Positions 1 through 12,843 of a stretch of 64,000 nucleotides of DNA are shown piece by piece. Both the position numbers and the translations under genes were made by a program. The notes under the pieces are model-generated. The model ran no database searches, was not told where the DNA came from, and saw only the letters and a list, made by a program, of their open reading frames with translations. Source of the DNA: Metridium senile (taxonomy: Eukaryota; Cnidaria; Anthozoa; Actiniaria; Metridiidae); contig OX459105.1 of the NCBI GenBank assembly GCA_949775045.1, positions 5,982,069 to 6,046,068 of the forward strand. Direction: 5' to 3'. Each line of letters begins with the position of its first letter. Position 1 is the first letter of the stretch.

Positions 1-1258
1 GGATTTGTACATCGATCGAGCCTTTATTGGTATAGCATACATTTCCTTCTGTATCCTTTGTGACGATATAGAGCTGATTACTAAATCCACATCTGGCGTG
101 ACTTCGAGGTTCGATCGAACATCGTGACGGGTCTGTCATGCTTTGTACGATCGTTCCAAGCTTTACATCTTTTACACTATTGGCTTCAGGATTTGAAATA
201 TAATGTACGCTTGAGTTACGCTTGCCTGGTTTCGTAGACAAAATCGAAGCTCCTTTGACAGTAGTTTTACAAACTTCCTCTAGCTTTTCATGCCCTTCCA
301 ATATAAACTGCTTTAAATTGTAGTCATCTACTTCTTGACACTGATTTCGTAATTGCAGAGCCTGTTGAAGAATTGCGTCAATTTCACTTTTCTCTACATC
401 ATTCGCTGTTGTTTGGTCGACAAAGAAGTCGTTCAAGCTCGCTAATATTGCGTTTTCTTTATCTTGTAAAATCTTCATCTGAGCTTGGGTGTCACTGCGT
501 AATTTCGCTTTAGCAACATCTACTTCGTTCTTAATCCTGTCTCTATTTTCACTAGACAGTTCTAGTTCTTTCTTGTACATTTTAATCGCTTCATTCAGTC
601 GGTGTTTTTCTTTTCTAATGTCCTTTTTAGCATGTGCAGCAGCTTCTTCGATGCTTACCTTTTCGTGAGTACTATGTGCTGTTGCGATCGCACATTTCTG
701 GCAAATACATTTCTTGCATGTTTGACAGTAATATTCGAGGCGAATGTTCTCGTGGTATTGCTCTTGACAAAGCGACTTGTGATCGATATAAGTGTTTATA
801 TTTTCTTTCCTTAATTTGCTTAACGGCGTTGCTTGGTGGGTCTCTTTCAATGGACTGATAGTCTTGTGGATGCTCACACAATCACTACAAAGAAATCCTT
901 CACATTGGAAACAAAATGCAACTATAACGCGGTGTTTAGAACAACCAAAACATTGCTGTAACTGCTGCTGATCGCTAGTCTTGTTTTTGATGGAGTTGTA
1001 TAACTGTACCAAGGAGTTATGTTCAAATGAAGTTGGTAGGTTAACAACATCGCCATCTTGTACGGTAATCTTCGCTCTACAAGAAGGGCACTTGAATGGC
1101 TTTCTCTCCTTTTTACACGCTTGGTGCCAGCTTTGAATACATGGAAAGCAGAAAGTATGTAGGCAAGGCAGTGTCTTCGGTTCTGTTAATATGTCATTAC
1201 AAATGACACAGGTTACTATCTTCTCCAGCTCTTCAGTAAAATCATTGTATTCGGCCAT
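1..1258 (-). CDS. TRIM-NHL type E3 ligase, copy A (N-terminal part; runs off the window)
   Basis: Reading from the ATG at 1258-1256 leftwards, the frame stays open to base 2, about 419 codons. The protein starts MAEYNDFTEE and is a close paralogue of the complete gene at 21673-23931. It has an intact C3HC4 RING (CVIC near residue 17, CLHTFCFPC, CPSC), two B-box zinc motifs, a long coiled coil and the start of the filamin-type repeat. Differences from copy B are substitutions plus one 3-base in-frame deletion (one Ile lost, near base 184), so this copy looks functional as far as seen. The NHL propeller would lie left of the window. The family ubiquitinates or regulates RNA and protein targets; the target here is unknown. 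Upstream of the ATG an insertion of about 20 bases relative to copy B breaks any longer reading frame, which supports this ATG as the start. Confidence 0.9.
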   Translation of the reverse strand, partial: MAEYNDFTEELEKIVTCVICNDILTEPKTLPCLHTFCFPCIQSWHQACKKERKPFKCPSCRAKITVQDGDVVNLPTSFEHNSLVQLYNSIKNKTSDQQQLQQCFGCSKHRVIVAFCFQCEGFLCSDCVSIHKTISPLKETHQATPLSKLRKENINTYIDHKSLCQEQYHENIRLEYYCQTCKKCICQKCAIATAHSTHEKVSIEEAAAHAKKDIRKEKHRLNEAIKMYKKELELSSENRDRIKNEVDVAKAKLRSDTQAQMKILQDKENAILASLNDFFVDQTTANDVEKSEIDAILQQALQLRNQCQEVDDYNLKQFILEGHEKLEEVCKTTVKGASILSTKPGKRNSSVHYISNPEANSVKDVKLGTIVQSMTDPSRCSIEPRSHARCGFSNQLYIVTKDTEGNVCYTNKGSIDVQI

Positions 1259-1317
1259 TGTGATAGGATCAAGGGCGGAAACTATAGGAAATACTGTGCT
1301 CCAGTTCTGCGAAAAGA

Positions 1318-3854
1318 CGCCACAAAAATATCTCGTGATGCATTAGTAATGTGATAGTTGAATAGCGTGATATTACTGGTTCAGACACACTAACAAGGAT
1401 TGCGTGACTTTGGGTATTTTTAGTAGGTCACGGTATGATTATTATTTCAAATTGTAATTTCATATCTTTCTAGTCAGTCTAAAGTTCCTTTGTTGGCTTT
1501 TCTCTCGAAATGAGCTGGCTGGTTTTGACAGAAAAACACTTTTAAGGCTCATTATTTTTCAAACTGAGATACAAAATATCAGTTGCTTATTTGTTCGCTG
1601 ATCTAGACTGACAACATCCATGAGAGTTTAAAACAAAACTATTTTGACCTTTACCAGTGAATAAATATCAGACAGATATGATTTCAGCTTTGTGACGCAA
1701 ATGAATTTGATCACCATAGAAACCAGACAGACTCGAACAGACCTGTTTGTGTTAATGTAATCCTAGTTAGGTCTTGATCCGGCATTTTAACTTGGGAAAG
1801 CAACGTTTTTGTCAAGGAAAATAGTGTTTAATATTACGAAAACAGCGATATAAACCAAATCAAAACACTGAAGTAAAGAATAACCATTCACCAAACATAA
1901 ACAGCAAATGAACTGAACAGTTCGTTGCCTTTTACGATATTGCAGCATTGAAGAATATGAATCTAATTTACATAATGGTTGTACTAGAATAAATAGAAAT
2001 AGAAATTAGTAAATGTGCCGAGTTCGAACCTGTTGACACAAGAACGATTGAAGGCATGCTTGGGCTGCCTGTGGTATGCTTGGGCTGCCTGTGGTATGCT
2101 TGGGCTGTCTGTGGTATGCTTAGGCTGTCTGTGGTATGCTTGGGCTAAAAGTCTATTTAGAAATCGTTAGGGTTTAAGTCATCGTTTAGTTCATGATTAT
2201 AATAACAATATTATCTTTATTTAAAAAGAGTAACACTTTATCCTAAGACAAATTTCAAGTAACTTTCAAAATGAAATATAAATACAACTAATATATAAAT
2301 AATATATATAAAAGTATAAATTAACTTTTTAAATAAAAAGGAAAAGATTTGTTCATTAAAATAACGAAATTTACATTACAGCCAATCAGCGCGCGAGAAA
2401 TTTGCAAGTTATGGTAACAAAATGAATATCTTTCTATAGTGGGTGAAAGTTGATATTTTAAAAATAAAAATGGGTTGGGTTGGATATTTAGTCAATAATT
2501 CGTTAGCACACAAAATGCCTTTTTCATAATTTTCAGCAAAAAGTTTTTGAAAAATATAGTTGTCTTCGTGATAAATAAGATTTTGGACTTAAAGTCAAAA
2601 ATATACATATCGCAGATTATTTTTTTTTCGTTTTTTTATTGAGTAACCCTGAACAGTAAAAACTAAAAAATAGTATTTCTTAAAATACGCACAACTATGC
2701 CTACGTCATCAGGTATTTATGACCCGTGGACAAAAACTATTTACATGTACATATTGATGTTGTAAGAAAAATTAAACTGGGAGCATGGCTATTAGGTATT
2801 TCCTAATTTGTATATAAATTTGTATAGGTTGTATATATTTTTTAAATCATATAAAGCTTAATCAATTATTAGCAAGTATATTGTTAGACTACGACTCCCT
2901 CGGCCTTTTTTAAGTATTAATTATAGATTTATCAATTTCATAATTATGTCTAGTAATTGCTACAAGCATAGACAAGTAGTAATCGTTTCGGGTTAATTAC
3001 TCGCAGTTTGTTATTCAAGATAATTCTTTCAGTTTCAAGTTCGGAATCGATAGAAACGTTTTGAATAAGTCATTGTAAGACTTAGTTTCGTTCTTGTCTT
3101 AATTTTGTGAAGAATTGACTTAGTTTTAAGTTATGACGCAGTTCATGAATCAGAGTTTTATTTACACTTGTAGTCAGGTGAGTAACATAACGTACATAGA
3201 ACCAAGGTCGTTCTGAGTAGGGAATTCCCCTCAACGATTACGGCACGTTGGGACTTCTGTTTGGGTTATGTCTCACACATATAAATCCGATGTAATAAGA
3301 ATTGTAGTCAGTCGAGGTCTAAGTTAAAAAGTAGAAGCTGTCACAGAAAAGTAATAAAAAGAAATTGACAAAAAGAATTAAAGGTACGTTTTCACTGCTG
3401 CGATGATCCCGTAGTCCGACAATATCATTGCTTTAAAGCTCACTCGCGTCACAAAGCTGAAATCATATCTGTCTGATATTTATTCACTGATAAAGGTCAA
3501 AATAGTTTTGTTTAAAACTGTCATGGATGTTGTCAGTCTAAAAATGCGAACAAATAAGCAACTGACATTTTGCCGGTATCTCAGTTTGAAACAAAACGAG
3601 AACCTTATAAGTTTTATTTTGCTGTCAAAACCAGTCACCTCAGTTCGAGAGAAAAGCCAACAAAGGCAATGTAGACTGACTAGAAAGATATGAAATTACA
3701 ATTTGAAATTGGGTTTTCATACCGTGACCTACTAAAAATAGCCAAGGCTTTAGACCTAAGAGTCACGCAATTCTTGTTATTGTGTCTGAACCAGTAACTG
3801 ATCACGCTATTAAACTACCACATTACTAATGCATCAACAGATATTTTTGTGTTT
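1318..3854. repeat. Inverted repeat made of TRIM upstream sequence (arms 1318-1708 and 3440-3854)
   Basis: The region just upstream of the copy A start codon reappears inverted at 3440-3854, with the same landmarks (TTGTTGGCTTTTCTCTCGA, AGACTGACTAGAAAGATATG). The inverted arm keeps a stretch (CTTAGGTCTAAAGCCTTGGC when reversed) that copy A has lost but block B retains, so it is a third, independent copy of this flank. It stops before the TRIM reading frame. Confidence 0.85.
2056..2146. repeat. 20-bp tandem repeat, about 5 copies
   Basis: The unit ATGCTTGGGCTGCCTGTGGT is repeated head to tail. Shorter versions of the same motif occur at 8190-8225 and 24735-24770, in the equivalent place of each duplication flank. 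Confidence 0.9.
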
Positions 3855-5490
3855 GAAATTTATTCTAACTTTCCAGTGTCGCGGGGGAGATTTATCATTG
3901 TATTAAAGATGGGATAGTCGGGATAGACCACGTCAAACAAAAGACGTTAAATTGGATGATTTGCGTGACAATCTACCTCCCCCCTCCCTCCCCTCCTTCA
4001 ATAGCGAATCGCTGGAATGATGCGTCAGGCTAGCCACCGATAATATTGATTTATCAGGGGTAGGGTAGAAAATGGTTGTGAAATGGATAGTATGGCATAA
4101 AAAACAAGCATTTACAGCGAGTGTCAACTATTTATGTCCAAGATTGTAGTCATGCACCAATAATATTAATTTATCAGCGAGCTGGTTGGGATGCTTGTTT
4201 TTTATTTGGTTATCTTTGGGATCAGATCATTCACTATTATTTTGAATATATATCATCAAGGTTTTGAAGCGAATGTTTTTATTAACATAACCATCAAAAG
4301 CAATGATAAGAAGATGATATGTAAAATATTATATTCATCTATTAGACTTAACCTTTAAAATAAAAAAAAGTGATTCAGCAAAACAATTTATCCTTGTACA
4401 ATTCCTCTCGCAATTTTAAAACAACTAGAAAATACATTGTATTGACATGAAAAACACACGGCTAAGCTGCTATTTGCTGTGTTGATATTTGTTTTAATTT
4501 GATTGTGATAACTTTTGAATCTTTGCCTAATCGAAAACAATTGCTACATGTCAATTCCCTTAACTCTGGCGTTCATTAAAGGACTATTCAGGTCAAAAAC
4601 AAACGTTAATACTGCTCCGGTTCTTGTCAAATTCACATGCGAGACTTGACTTACGCACACTTGCGTAAAACGCTTACGTTTTACGTAACATATTGATTTT
4701 TTTTTTTTTTTTTGAGAATGAACTAATTTGTTTGTCTAATTTGCAGTTGAGATGCTAGGAAGATAGTCAACAATGCTAGGATGACTAAGAAACGAACGTC
4801 TGTTTGCTACAAAAACACATGCAAGACAGCTTAGTAATAATTAGCTCTAACATAGCATAGTAAAGGTGTGATTTCCACGTCAAAAAACCGAAATAATGAT
4901 TTAGAATTTAGATAATTTAGACCCAGGCGATGTACTCGGTAGGTATTTTTTTTAGGGTTGCAATATGAAGCTCCGTCAGACCCCCTTCCCCCCAGTCATT
5001 TTATCCCGCAAGTACATCGCCTGGGATTTTAACCTCTTAAATTGGAATATATACCAGTAAAAGTTCTTTTATATTGATGGTTGTGTTCGTAGTTGTACAA
5101 CGATTAGTAATTTGTAAACATATCTTCCTTTTTTCTAAAGAATCGTAATCTTGGCGCCGACAGATGTGCGAAAAAATTGAAAGATAATAAAATGATCAAG
5201 ATTTTTGAAAATTCGGATTTAATATTGATATTTTCATTTTATTTTAAAGGTTAAATCTAATAAATGAATAGAGTACAAACATTTAAAGTGTGCAACATAA
5301 TTAGTACTAAATAGTGATATTTTATGCTAATTCTATTGTTTTCTATTGTTTAATTAGCACTATTTAGAACTAATTAGCAATATTTGTTTCACGGTTATAG
5401 AGTGAAGTCATGAAATAGAAATTGCTTGCTTAAGTGTAATAGTAAAATAGACACAAAAGAAAACAATGGAATTCTAGACTGCTAAGGTGT
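2150..5490. other. AT-rich non-coding stretch
   Basis: No reading frame with recognisable protein similarity. It holds the inverted arm 3440-3854, a small hairpin at 4921-5026, and a shorter inverted match between about 4335-4370 and 5240-5275. It is part of DNA present in block A but absent from block B. Confidence 0.6.
4921..5026. repeat. Short foldback element
   Basis: ACCCAGGCGATGTACT at the left is matched in reverse complement by AGTACATCGCCTGGG at the right, with about 70 bases between them. Confidence 0.6.
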
Positions 5491-5496
5491 ATTAGT

Positions 5497-8149
5497 CTAA
5501 TAGTCCAGTCAATCTGTGGTTTGAGTCCAAACAAATTGCAATAGAATTTTTCTCACTGTAATTATGTTAGGATAGGTGTTCTAAACAACATACTAAAAAT
5601 CCCAAAAAATCCCTTCGGTGGAACATCCTCAAAAATTGAATTTAAGATTTCATCCTTTCACCACAGGGACCCCACAATTGGAAAAAAATTGACGAAGCTG
5701 TTAAATTTTGTCAAATATGAAATAATAGAAATATTTCCATTACATTGTGATAGAATAGTGTTTCTGTACATATATTTTCAATTTCCAATCAAATTCGTTG
5801 AAGTAACATGATAAAAATCAATATTTAGAATACTTCTCACCACAGGGATCCCGCATCTCAAAATTGAAATTTTAAAATTTCCGAAAAATTTCTGAAGGAA
5901 TTTCACTATAGAAGTAAAGGTAAAAATCATTATTAGAGTTTTGTTTTGTTGTGAATTCAGAACATTAGTCTTTTTCTCGGTTTAGCAAGTTTGCCGTTTT
6001 AGGTCCCGTCGACGTCCACACTAGTGCGTTTTAGTTTGAAAACGCATACATTTTGATCCGTTTAGGCTTTCCGTCCACACTAATACGCTGAGCGTATCAT
6101 CGAAACCGCATCGATTTGAAAACGTTCTTGAAAGTGGATCAAAATGAAAACGCATACATATCGTATTAGTGTGGACGGTCGAAAACGTATAGAAATGAAA
6201 ACGCTTAGGTCAAATATACCACATTAGCATGCGCATGTTGTCAAACTCACGCAACACCATCGTTTCGATTGTTTTTGAGCGTATTAATGTGGACGGTCGA
6301 AAACGGTGCAAAACGGTAGTGTGGACGCGAATCGATCGATGCGTTTTCAAATCAAACGAAAACGGTAGTTAGACTTTCACGTCTTCTTCACGATAAGGAT
6401 GTAAAACCGGATGTCCCGTCCCGTCTCTCCACACACCACATACAACTGTTCGACTAAGAGTAGGGCACTGAGCTCATGGCGGTGTGGACAGGCTTACAAT
6501 TCTAGCATTCAGATCGTCTTTGCGGTAGGTATGTAAAAAGGTTGCTAGTAAATAAGACCTCGTACTTAAATACAGCCACTAGCAACCTCATGGACTTTGC
6601 AGAGTGCTGGAACTACATAGACGAAGAGTCCTTTTATAACAAACGGTATGGTATTCAAGAAGCAGTGTTACCAACCGCATGATATTGAAGAAGTAGCCTA
6701 ACTAAATAAGTAAAGCTCCATTTTCAAATTTATCCGGGGTAGTGTGGACGGGCCTTTAGAAGAGCAAGCCAATGCCAGAAGAGCTTGTAGATAGTGCATG
6801 AGGTGCGACAAGTACTAGTGGTTTCTATTTACACTCATCAGATGAAAAAAACCCTGAAAATTCAAGAAGTGCTTTATTCATGAAATGTCTAAAATAGCGC
6901 AAAAGAAGGATCATGTAGGATCAATTCACAGATGGAAAAAGTGACCAGCAATCGTAGCCACTTAAGAGATATAGAAACCACTTAGTTCGGCAGTCACAGT
7001 TAGTGCAACACTGGAAACCACTCGTACTCTAGACGTGCCGTATATCTAAATACAGATGATGGAGGTAACTCTGCAGGTTAAATATTCAGAAATTTATCGA
7101 TCCTTTCTATATACGAATCAAACCTCGTTAAACGCGCCTGCTGCTATGCCAAGCTTTCACGAATCAAAAATAGAACCAGTATTCTCATGCGCAGTGTGAA
7201 TACCACTGATAGACTCAGGATGCGTGGTAGAGAACTGACAGAAATAATGCTGAATCCCATTGCAAATGGCCTCTCTCTATAGTATGTTCAACCGTCTTGC
7301 CGCTTACATATGTACATATGTACTACAGCGTATCTAGTTAAATTATAACATTTAATCTCAAAGTCGTGACGAGGGATGTGGGATCAGGGATCACATGCCT
7401 AGGATCAGGAATCACATATTGTCAGAAGCAGCTGGAATCAGGGATCACAGAAGAGGGATCGGGATCATATGAGTAAATTCAGGGGTAAGGGATCAAAATA
7501 AGCGAGGCTTTTGGAGCAGGCCAGGATCTAACTTTTGTGTACAAAATCGGGATCAATCACGAGAAAATGTCCCTTGTAACGACCCATTAACAAAAATTAA
7601 AACAAACAAGTCTTGCTGCTTCGCAGTTCAAAATACGTGTCAGAGAGAAAGTAAGGCAAGCCTCTGGTGACCAGGGTATTTTAATAATATTTTTCAGCCA
7701 ATTACAGCTTAAAACCTTCAGATGTCAGAATTTATTTAGGAAATCAAATATGCCCTTGAAATATTACATTTTTGAGATGCGGGATCCCTGTGGTGAGAAG
7801 TATTCTATATATTGATTTTTATCATATTACTTCAACCTATTTGATTGGAAATTGAACACATCTGTAGAGAAACACTATTCTATCATACTATAATGGAAAT
7901 ATTTCTATCATTTCATATTTGACAAAATTTAACAGCTTGGTCATATTTTTTCCAATTGCGGGTTCCCTGTGGTGAAATGATGAAATCTTTAATTCGATTT
8001 TTGAGGATGTTCCACCGAAGGGATTTTTTGGGATTTTTAGTATGTTGTTTAGGACACCTATCCTAACATAATTACAGTGAGAAAAATTCTATTGCAATTT
8101 GTTTGGACTGGACCCAAAAAAATCCGTAGATTGACTGGACTATTAGTAA
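5497..8149. mobile_element. Long inverted-repeat element (arms about 375 bp)
   Basis: Arms 5497-5875 and 7772-8149 are near-perfect reverse complements: AATAGTCCAGTCAATCT at the left end, AGATTGACTGGACTATT at the right. The interior has no long coding frame, so this is a non-autonomous element of about 2.65 kb. Block B has no equivalent. The right end abuts the sequence that continues as the B-homologous flank. Confidence 0.8.
6000..6758. mobile_element. MITE nested inside the 5.5-8.1 kb element
   Basis: Ends carry GTCCACACTAGTGCG-type sequence at the left and TAGTGTGGACGGGCC at the right, reverse complements of each other. Internal sub-repeats (GTGTGGACG, AAAACGCATACAT) occur in both orientations. 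It has no coding capacity. Confidence 0.6.
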
Positions 8150-8783
8150 ATGTACCGTCCACAGTGTTCGAACCTGTATACTCTTGGATGCTTGGGCTGC
8201 CTGTGGTATGCTTGGGTTACCTGTGGGTTTTTTTCTTCATCACAGAATTGTTTGCATACACACAGGAGTCCCAAACTCATTAGAAAATAATTCAAGACAA
8301 ATAACAACTATACAGAGTATCATAGGATTGATTTAATAAATATAATCTCTTTACATTTATAATTGAACAATGAAGGTTAAAGTACTATGAATACAATAGT
8401 AGAATTTAGTGTTTAAAATTGAAAGCATATTAATCAATGTACAGCTTTTTCCAAAAAGGTTGGTGAAGGATTTGTTGCTTGTTGCATACCCAGCTCTAAA
8501 GGAATCATGGATGATATGAATTCAAGCAGCAAAATATCAATTAAATTTTTTCCAAACTTTGTTTCCAGCATATTTTGTTCTCTGTGCATGGATAGAGCAC
8601 AATTAAACACTATATATCCGTGAAATAAAATAAAATTGCTACTGTGTAATAGTTCTTATTTAGTTGCTATTAGTCACTATCAAAGACAAGTAAAGTTGTA
8701 ATGAGGCATTGTTTCCTTTTGTATTTGATGTTTCTGTTTGATTGATATTGATTTAATAGTCACTAAATACAAACTTTTAGTTA

Positions 8784-9019
8784 CACCTACTTGCAGTAAG
8801 GTTGTCATACAAAAATAGAACATTTGTCACAAAGAAAATAGAACATTTGTGATTTAGTAGGATAGGAATTAATTAAAAGACAAAAGAGAGAGAGTTTAGC
8901 TTGAATGATCTTCTTTTGTCTTTTAATCAATTGTTATCCTACTAAATCACAAATCAGTGTTCTATTTTCTTTATGACAAATGTTCTATTTCTGTATGACA
9001 ACCTTATTGCAAGTAGGTG
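8784..9019. mobile_element. 236-bp foldback MITE with TA target duplication (empty site in block B)
   Basis: Ends CACCTACTTGCA and TGCAAGTAGGTG. It is flanked by TA at 8782-8783 and 9020-9021. Block B has the uninterrupted site TTTTAGTTAGTAGCTATT with a single TA at 25453-25454. Relatives: 21314-21510 and 34204-34372. Confidence 0.92.
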
Positions 9020-9499
9020 TAGTAACTATTTTGTTTTGATGGTTTTAGTGTTTCTGCTCTATCAGTTACATACTAGTCATACAACAGTTTTGAGTGGCAT
9101 ACCATGTGGTATCCCACAAGTCACTTGTATTTTCTAGTATACACACAACCCTTTAGGCGAGTGCCGGTATGCAAAGAAAATACAGTCAAGTGACAAGTGG
9201 GATATTCATGGTATGTCACAAGAAAACATTGTAGAACTATAAAGAGAAACTACAATGTCTCATGGGAAGAGGCAATTGAATACCGCCAGATTTTTCTTTA
9301 GAATTCCCATTAAGACTAGCGTTTTCAGGGATGAAGAAGGCTAGCAGTAAAGCTAGTATCACTGACCCTGCTCCAAACAGGAAAGGTGCTCCTAAAACCA
9401 TGTTCTATGATAGCAAAATTGTGGCTGTTAGTAATGGAATGGGAAAGAATGATTGAAGGAAAGAGGAGTAGTAGAAGGGAAATGAAAGGGAACTAGCAA

Positions 9500-9720
9500 A
9501 GAAGGTGGGAAGGAACGAAGGAGGAAAGAAAGGAGGGAAGGTAGAAAGGAAGAAGGGAAGAAAGGAAAGGAAGGAAGGAAGGAAGGAAGGAAGGAAGGAA
9601 GGAAGGAGGGAAGGTAGAAAGGAAGGAGGAAAGCAGGGAAAAGAAAGGAAGAAGGAAGAAGGGGGAGAAGAAAAGTTGAAAGTGAGAACAAATGGGAGAA
9701 AGAAAGAAAGGAAGAAAGTT
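9500..9720. repeat. GGAA/GAAG purine-rich simple repeat
   Basis: Degenerate GAAGGAAG/GGGAAGGAA tract inside the intron between exons 11 and 12 of the broken MFSD14 copy. A longer version lies at 27880-28210 in block B. Confidence 0.9.
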
Positions 9721-10139
9721 AAAGTGTCAAAAGTGAGACATTAAAATACGATCAAAGGGAGAATGGAAAGAACAAGTGAACAACAAGTAAACAGTAAAAA
9801 AAATGTTATCATAAAATAATGATTGGGTACCATGGTCCAGTTACCTTATTAAATGGATCTTCCATTGTTGTGTGGTTGGTTTGTATTGGTGGTGGTGGTG
9901 TTGTTGGCATATCATCTAAGTTCACATGAAATAAGTAAAAAGTAAAGCCAAACAGAGCTGTTCCAATTCCATTACAAAGACCTCTGATGCCAGTGACAAT
10001 TATTTGGACAACACCTGAAAGACATAATAACACATTAGGAATATTATTTATCAATTATTCACTAAGTACCATCAAAATATTGAAAGAAGTTACAGTCAAA
10101 GGACATGAAGCATGCCCATCTAGACTGCATTATTCGTTT

Positions 10140-10580
10140 TATTATTCAATTCTTGACTAGATAGTGTCTACGCTTTATTCTACAGTAGCAATTTGATTCT
10201 ATGTCATGGATATAGTGTTTTTGCTCTATTTTATAATAGCTATTTGATTCTATTTCATGGATATACCGGTAGCTGTTTGTGCTCTATTCCCCAGTAGCAA
10301 TTTGATTCTATGTCATGGATATAGTGTTTTTGCTCTATTTTATAATAGCTATTTGATTCTATTTCATGGACTATACCGGTAGCTGTTTGTGCTCTATTCC
10401 CCAGTAGCAATTTGATGCTATGTCATGGATATAATTTTTTCGCTTTATTCCACAGTAACAAAATGATTCTATTTCATGGATATAATGTTTTCGCTCTATT
10501 CCACAGTAGCATTTTGATTCTATTTCATGGATATAGTGTTTGCGCTCTATTCAACTGTAGCAATTTGATTCTATTCCAGA
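10140..10580. repeat. Tandem repeat, period about 58-63 bp
   Basis: Roughly seven copies built around ATTTGATTCTATTTCATGGA followed by TGCTCTATT and CAGTAGCA. It lies in the intron between exons 10 and 11 of the broken copy, with no counterpart in block B. Confidence 0.85.
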
Positions 10581-11045
10581 ATTCTGTTTAAGTATTCAAA
10601 TGCAAATATTGGGATATAAATTGTGCGCGCTGTTTTGTTTAATTTCCTTGACATTTGTAAAAATATAACCGTTAGTTCCCTGATGATGGATTGTAAACCG
10701 GAAAGCTTGGAATAAAATTAAATTTAACGTGGAAGAAACAACTGATTATTAATTATGTTCATATTAACGACATCCTTTGCAGGGACAGCGGCAATGATTT
10801 TGGAAATAAATGTAGGCGTATACAAGGACCTACCTTGTTGGTCTTGGTCAGCATTACAGGAAACAAGAGCACTTATTGCAGGATAGGTTATCATGGCAAC
10901 AGAAGCCAGTGATCCTGCAGCCCACACCATCCTGGTAAGACAATTGAACAAATAAAATAACCATTCATCTCAGCCATGATTACCATGATCATCAAAAGTA
11001 CAATTACAATGATCCCCACCATTGTAGTTATGACAACCACTACCA

Positions 11046-12720
11046 CAATCATCATCATCACAATCATCATGCTAATCAACATAATTGTTATCATCATCAT
11101 TGTCACTACTATCATCATACTAATCACTACCATTATTATCATCATCATCATTGTCACTACTATCATCATACTAATCACTACCATTATTGCCATCATCATT
11201 GTCACTACTATCATCATACTAAACACTACCATTATTGCCATCATCATCATTGTCACTACTATCATCATACTAACCACTACCATTATTGTCATCATCATCA
11301 TTGTCACTACTATCATCATACTAATCACTACCATTATTATCATCATCATCATTGTCACTACTATCATCATACTAATCACTACCATTATTGTCATCATCAT
11401 CATTGTCACTACTATCATCATACTAATCACTACCATTATTATCATCATCATCATTGTCACTACTATCATCATACTAATCACTATCATTATTGTCATCATC
11501 ATCATTGTCACTACTATCATCATGCTAATCACTACCATTATTGTCATCATCATCATTGTCACTACTATCATCATACTAATCACTACCATTATTGCCATCA
11601 TCATCATTGTCACTACTATCATCATACTAATCACTACCATTATTGCCATCATCATCATTGTCACTACTATGATCATACTAATCACTATCATTATTGTCAT
11701 CATCATCATTGTCACTACTATCATCATACTAATCACTACCATTATTGCCATCATCATCGTCACTACTATCATCCTGCTAATCACTACCATTATTGCCATC
11801 ATCATCATTGTCACTACTATCATCATACTAATCACTATCATTATTGCCATCATCATCATCACTACTATCATCCTGCTAATCACTACCATTATTGTCATCA
11901 TCATCATTGTCACTACTATCATCATGCTAATCTCTATCATATTGTTGCCATCATCATCATTGTCACTACTATCATCATACTAATCACTACCATTATTGCC
12001 ATCATCATCATTGTCACTACTATCATCATACTAATCTCTATCATATTGTTGCCATCATCATCATTGTCACTACTATCATCATACTAATCACTACCATTAT
12101 TGCCATCATCATCATTGTCACTACTATCATCATACTAATCACTACCATTATTGCCACCATCATCATTGTCACTACTATCATCATACTAATCACTACCATT
12201 ATTGCCATCATCATCATTGTCACTACTATCATCATACTAATCACTACCATTATTGTCATCACCATCATTGTCACTACTATCATCATACTAATCACTACCA
12301 TTATTGCCATCATCATCATTGTCACTACTATCATCATACTAATCACTACCATTATTGCCATCATCATCATTGTCACTACTATCATCATACTAATCACTAC
12401 CATTATTGCCATCATCATCAGTGTCACTACTATCATCATACTAATCACTACCATTATTGCCATCATCATCATTGTCACTACTATCATCATGCTAATCACT
12501 ACCATTATTGCCATCATCATCATTGTCACTACTATCATCATACTAATCACTACCATTATTGCCATCATCATCAGTGTCACTACTATCATCATACTAATCA
12601 CTACCATTATTGCCATCATCATTGTCACTACTATCATTATACTAATCACTACCATTATTGCCATCATCATTGTCACTACTATCATCATGCTAATCACTAC
12701 CATTATTGCCATCATCATCA
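11046..12720. repeat. 51-bp minisatellite, about 33 copies
   Basis: The unit contains ATCATTGTCACTACTATC followed by ATCATACTAATCACTACC and ATTATTGCC. Because 51 is a multiple of three and the unit has no stop in several frames, both strands show long false reading frames of Met/Ile/Val/Thr. Block B has only a short degenerate version near 29480-29640. Confidence 0.95.
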
Positions 12721-12728
12721 TTGTTGTT

Positions 12729-12843
<115 letters not shown>

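Larger units (their letters stand above)
9237..10931 (-). pseudogene. Truncated MFSD14 copy (exons 10, 11 and altered 12)
   Basis: Three exons match the intact gene in block B with correct splice sites: 10834-10931 (98 bases), 9845-10014 (170 bases) and 9404 down to a stop at 9237. Exons 10 and 11 have intact frames and conserved protein (MVWAAGSLASVAMITYP; GIRGLCNGIGTALFGFTFYL), with G to I and P to T changes relative to copy B. The last exon keeps the final membrane segment up to FIPENASL. It then runs into about 27 unrelated residues, because a deletion fused the exon to sequence that lies 1.67 kb away in block B. Exons 1-9 are absent; only 9 bases of exon 8 remain at 12917-12925. No transporter can be made, though a transcript could still be spliced. 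Confidence 0.88.

Noticed and set aside
602..881. Small frames antisense to the TRIM B-box region
   Set aside because: They appear identically in both TRIM copies because the coding strand is conserved; no independent support.
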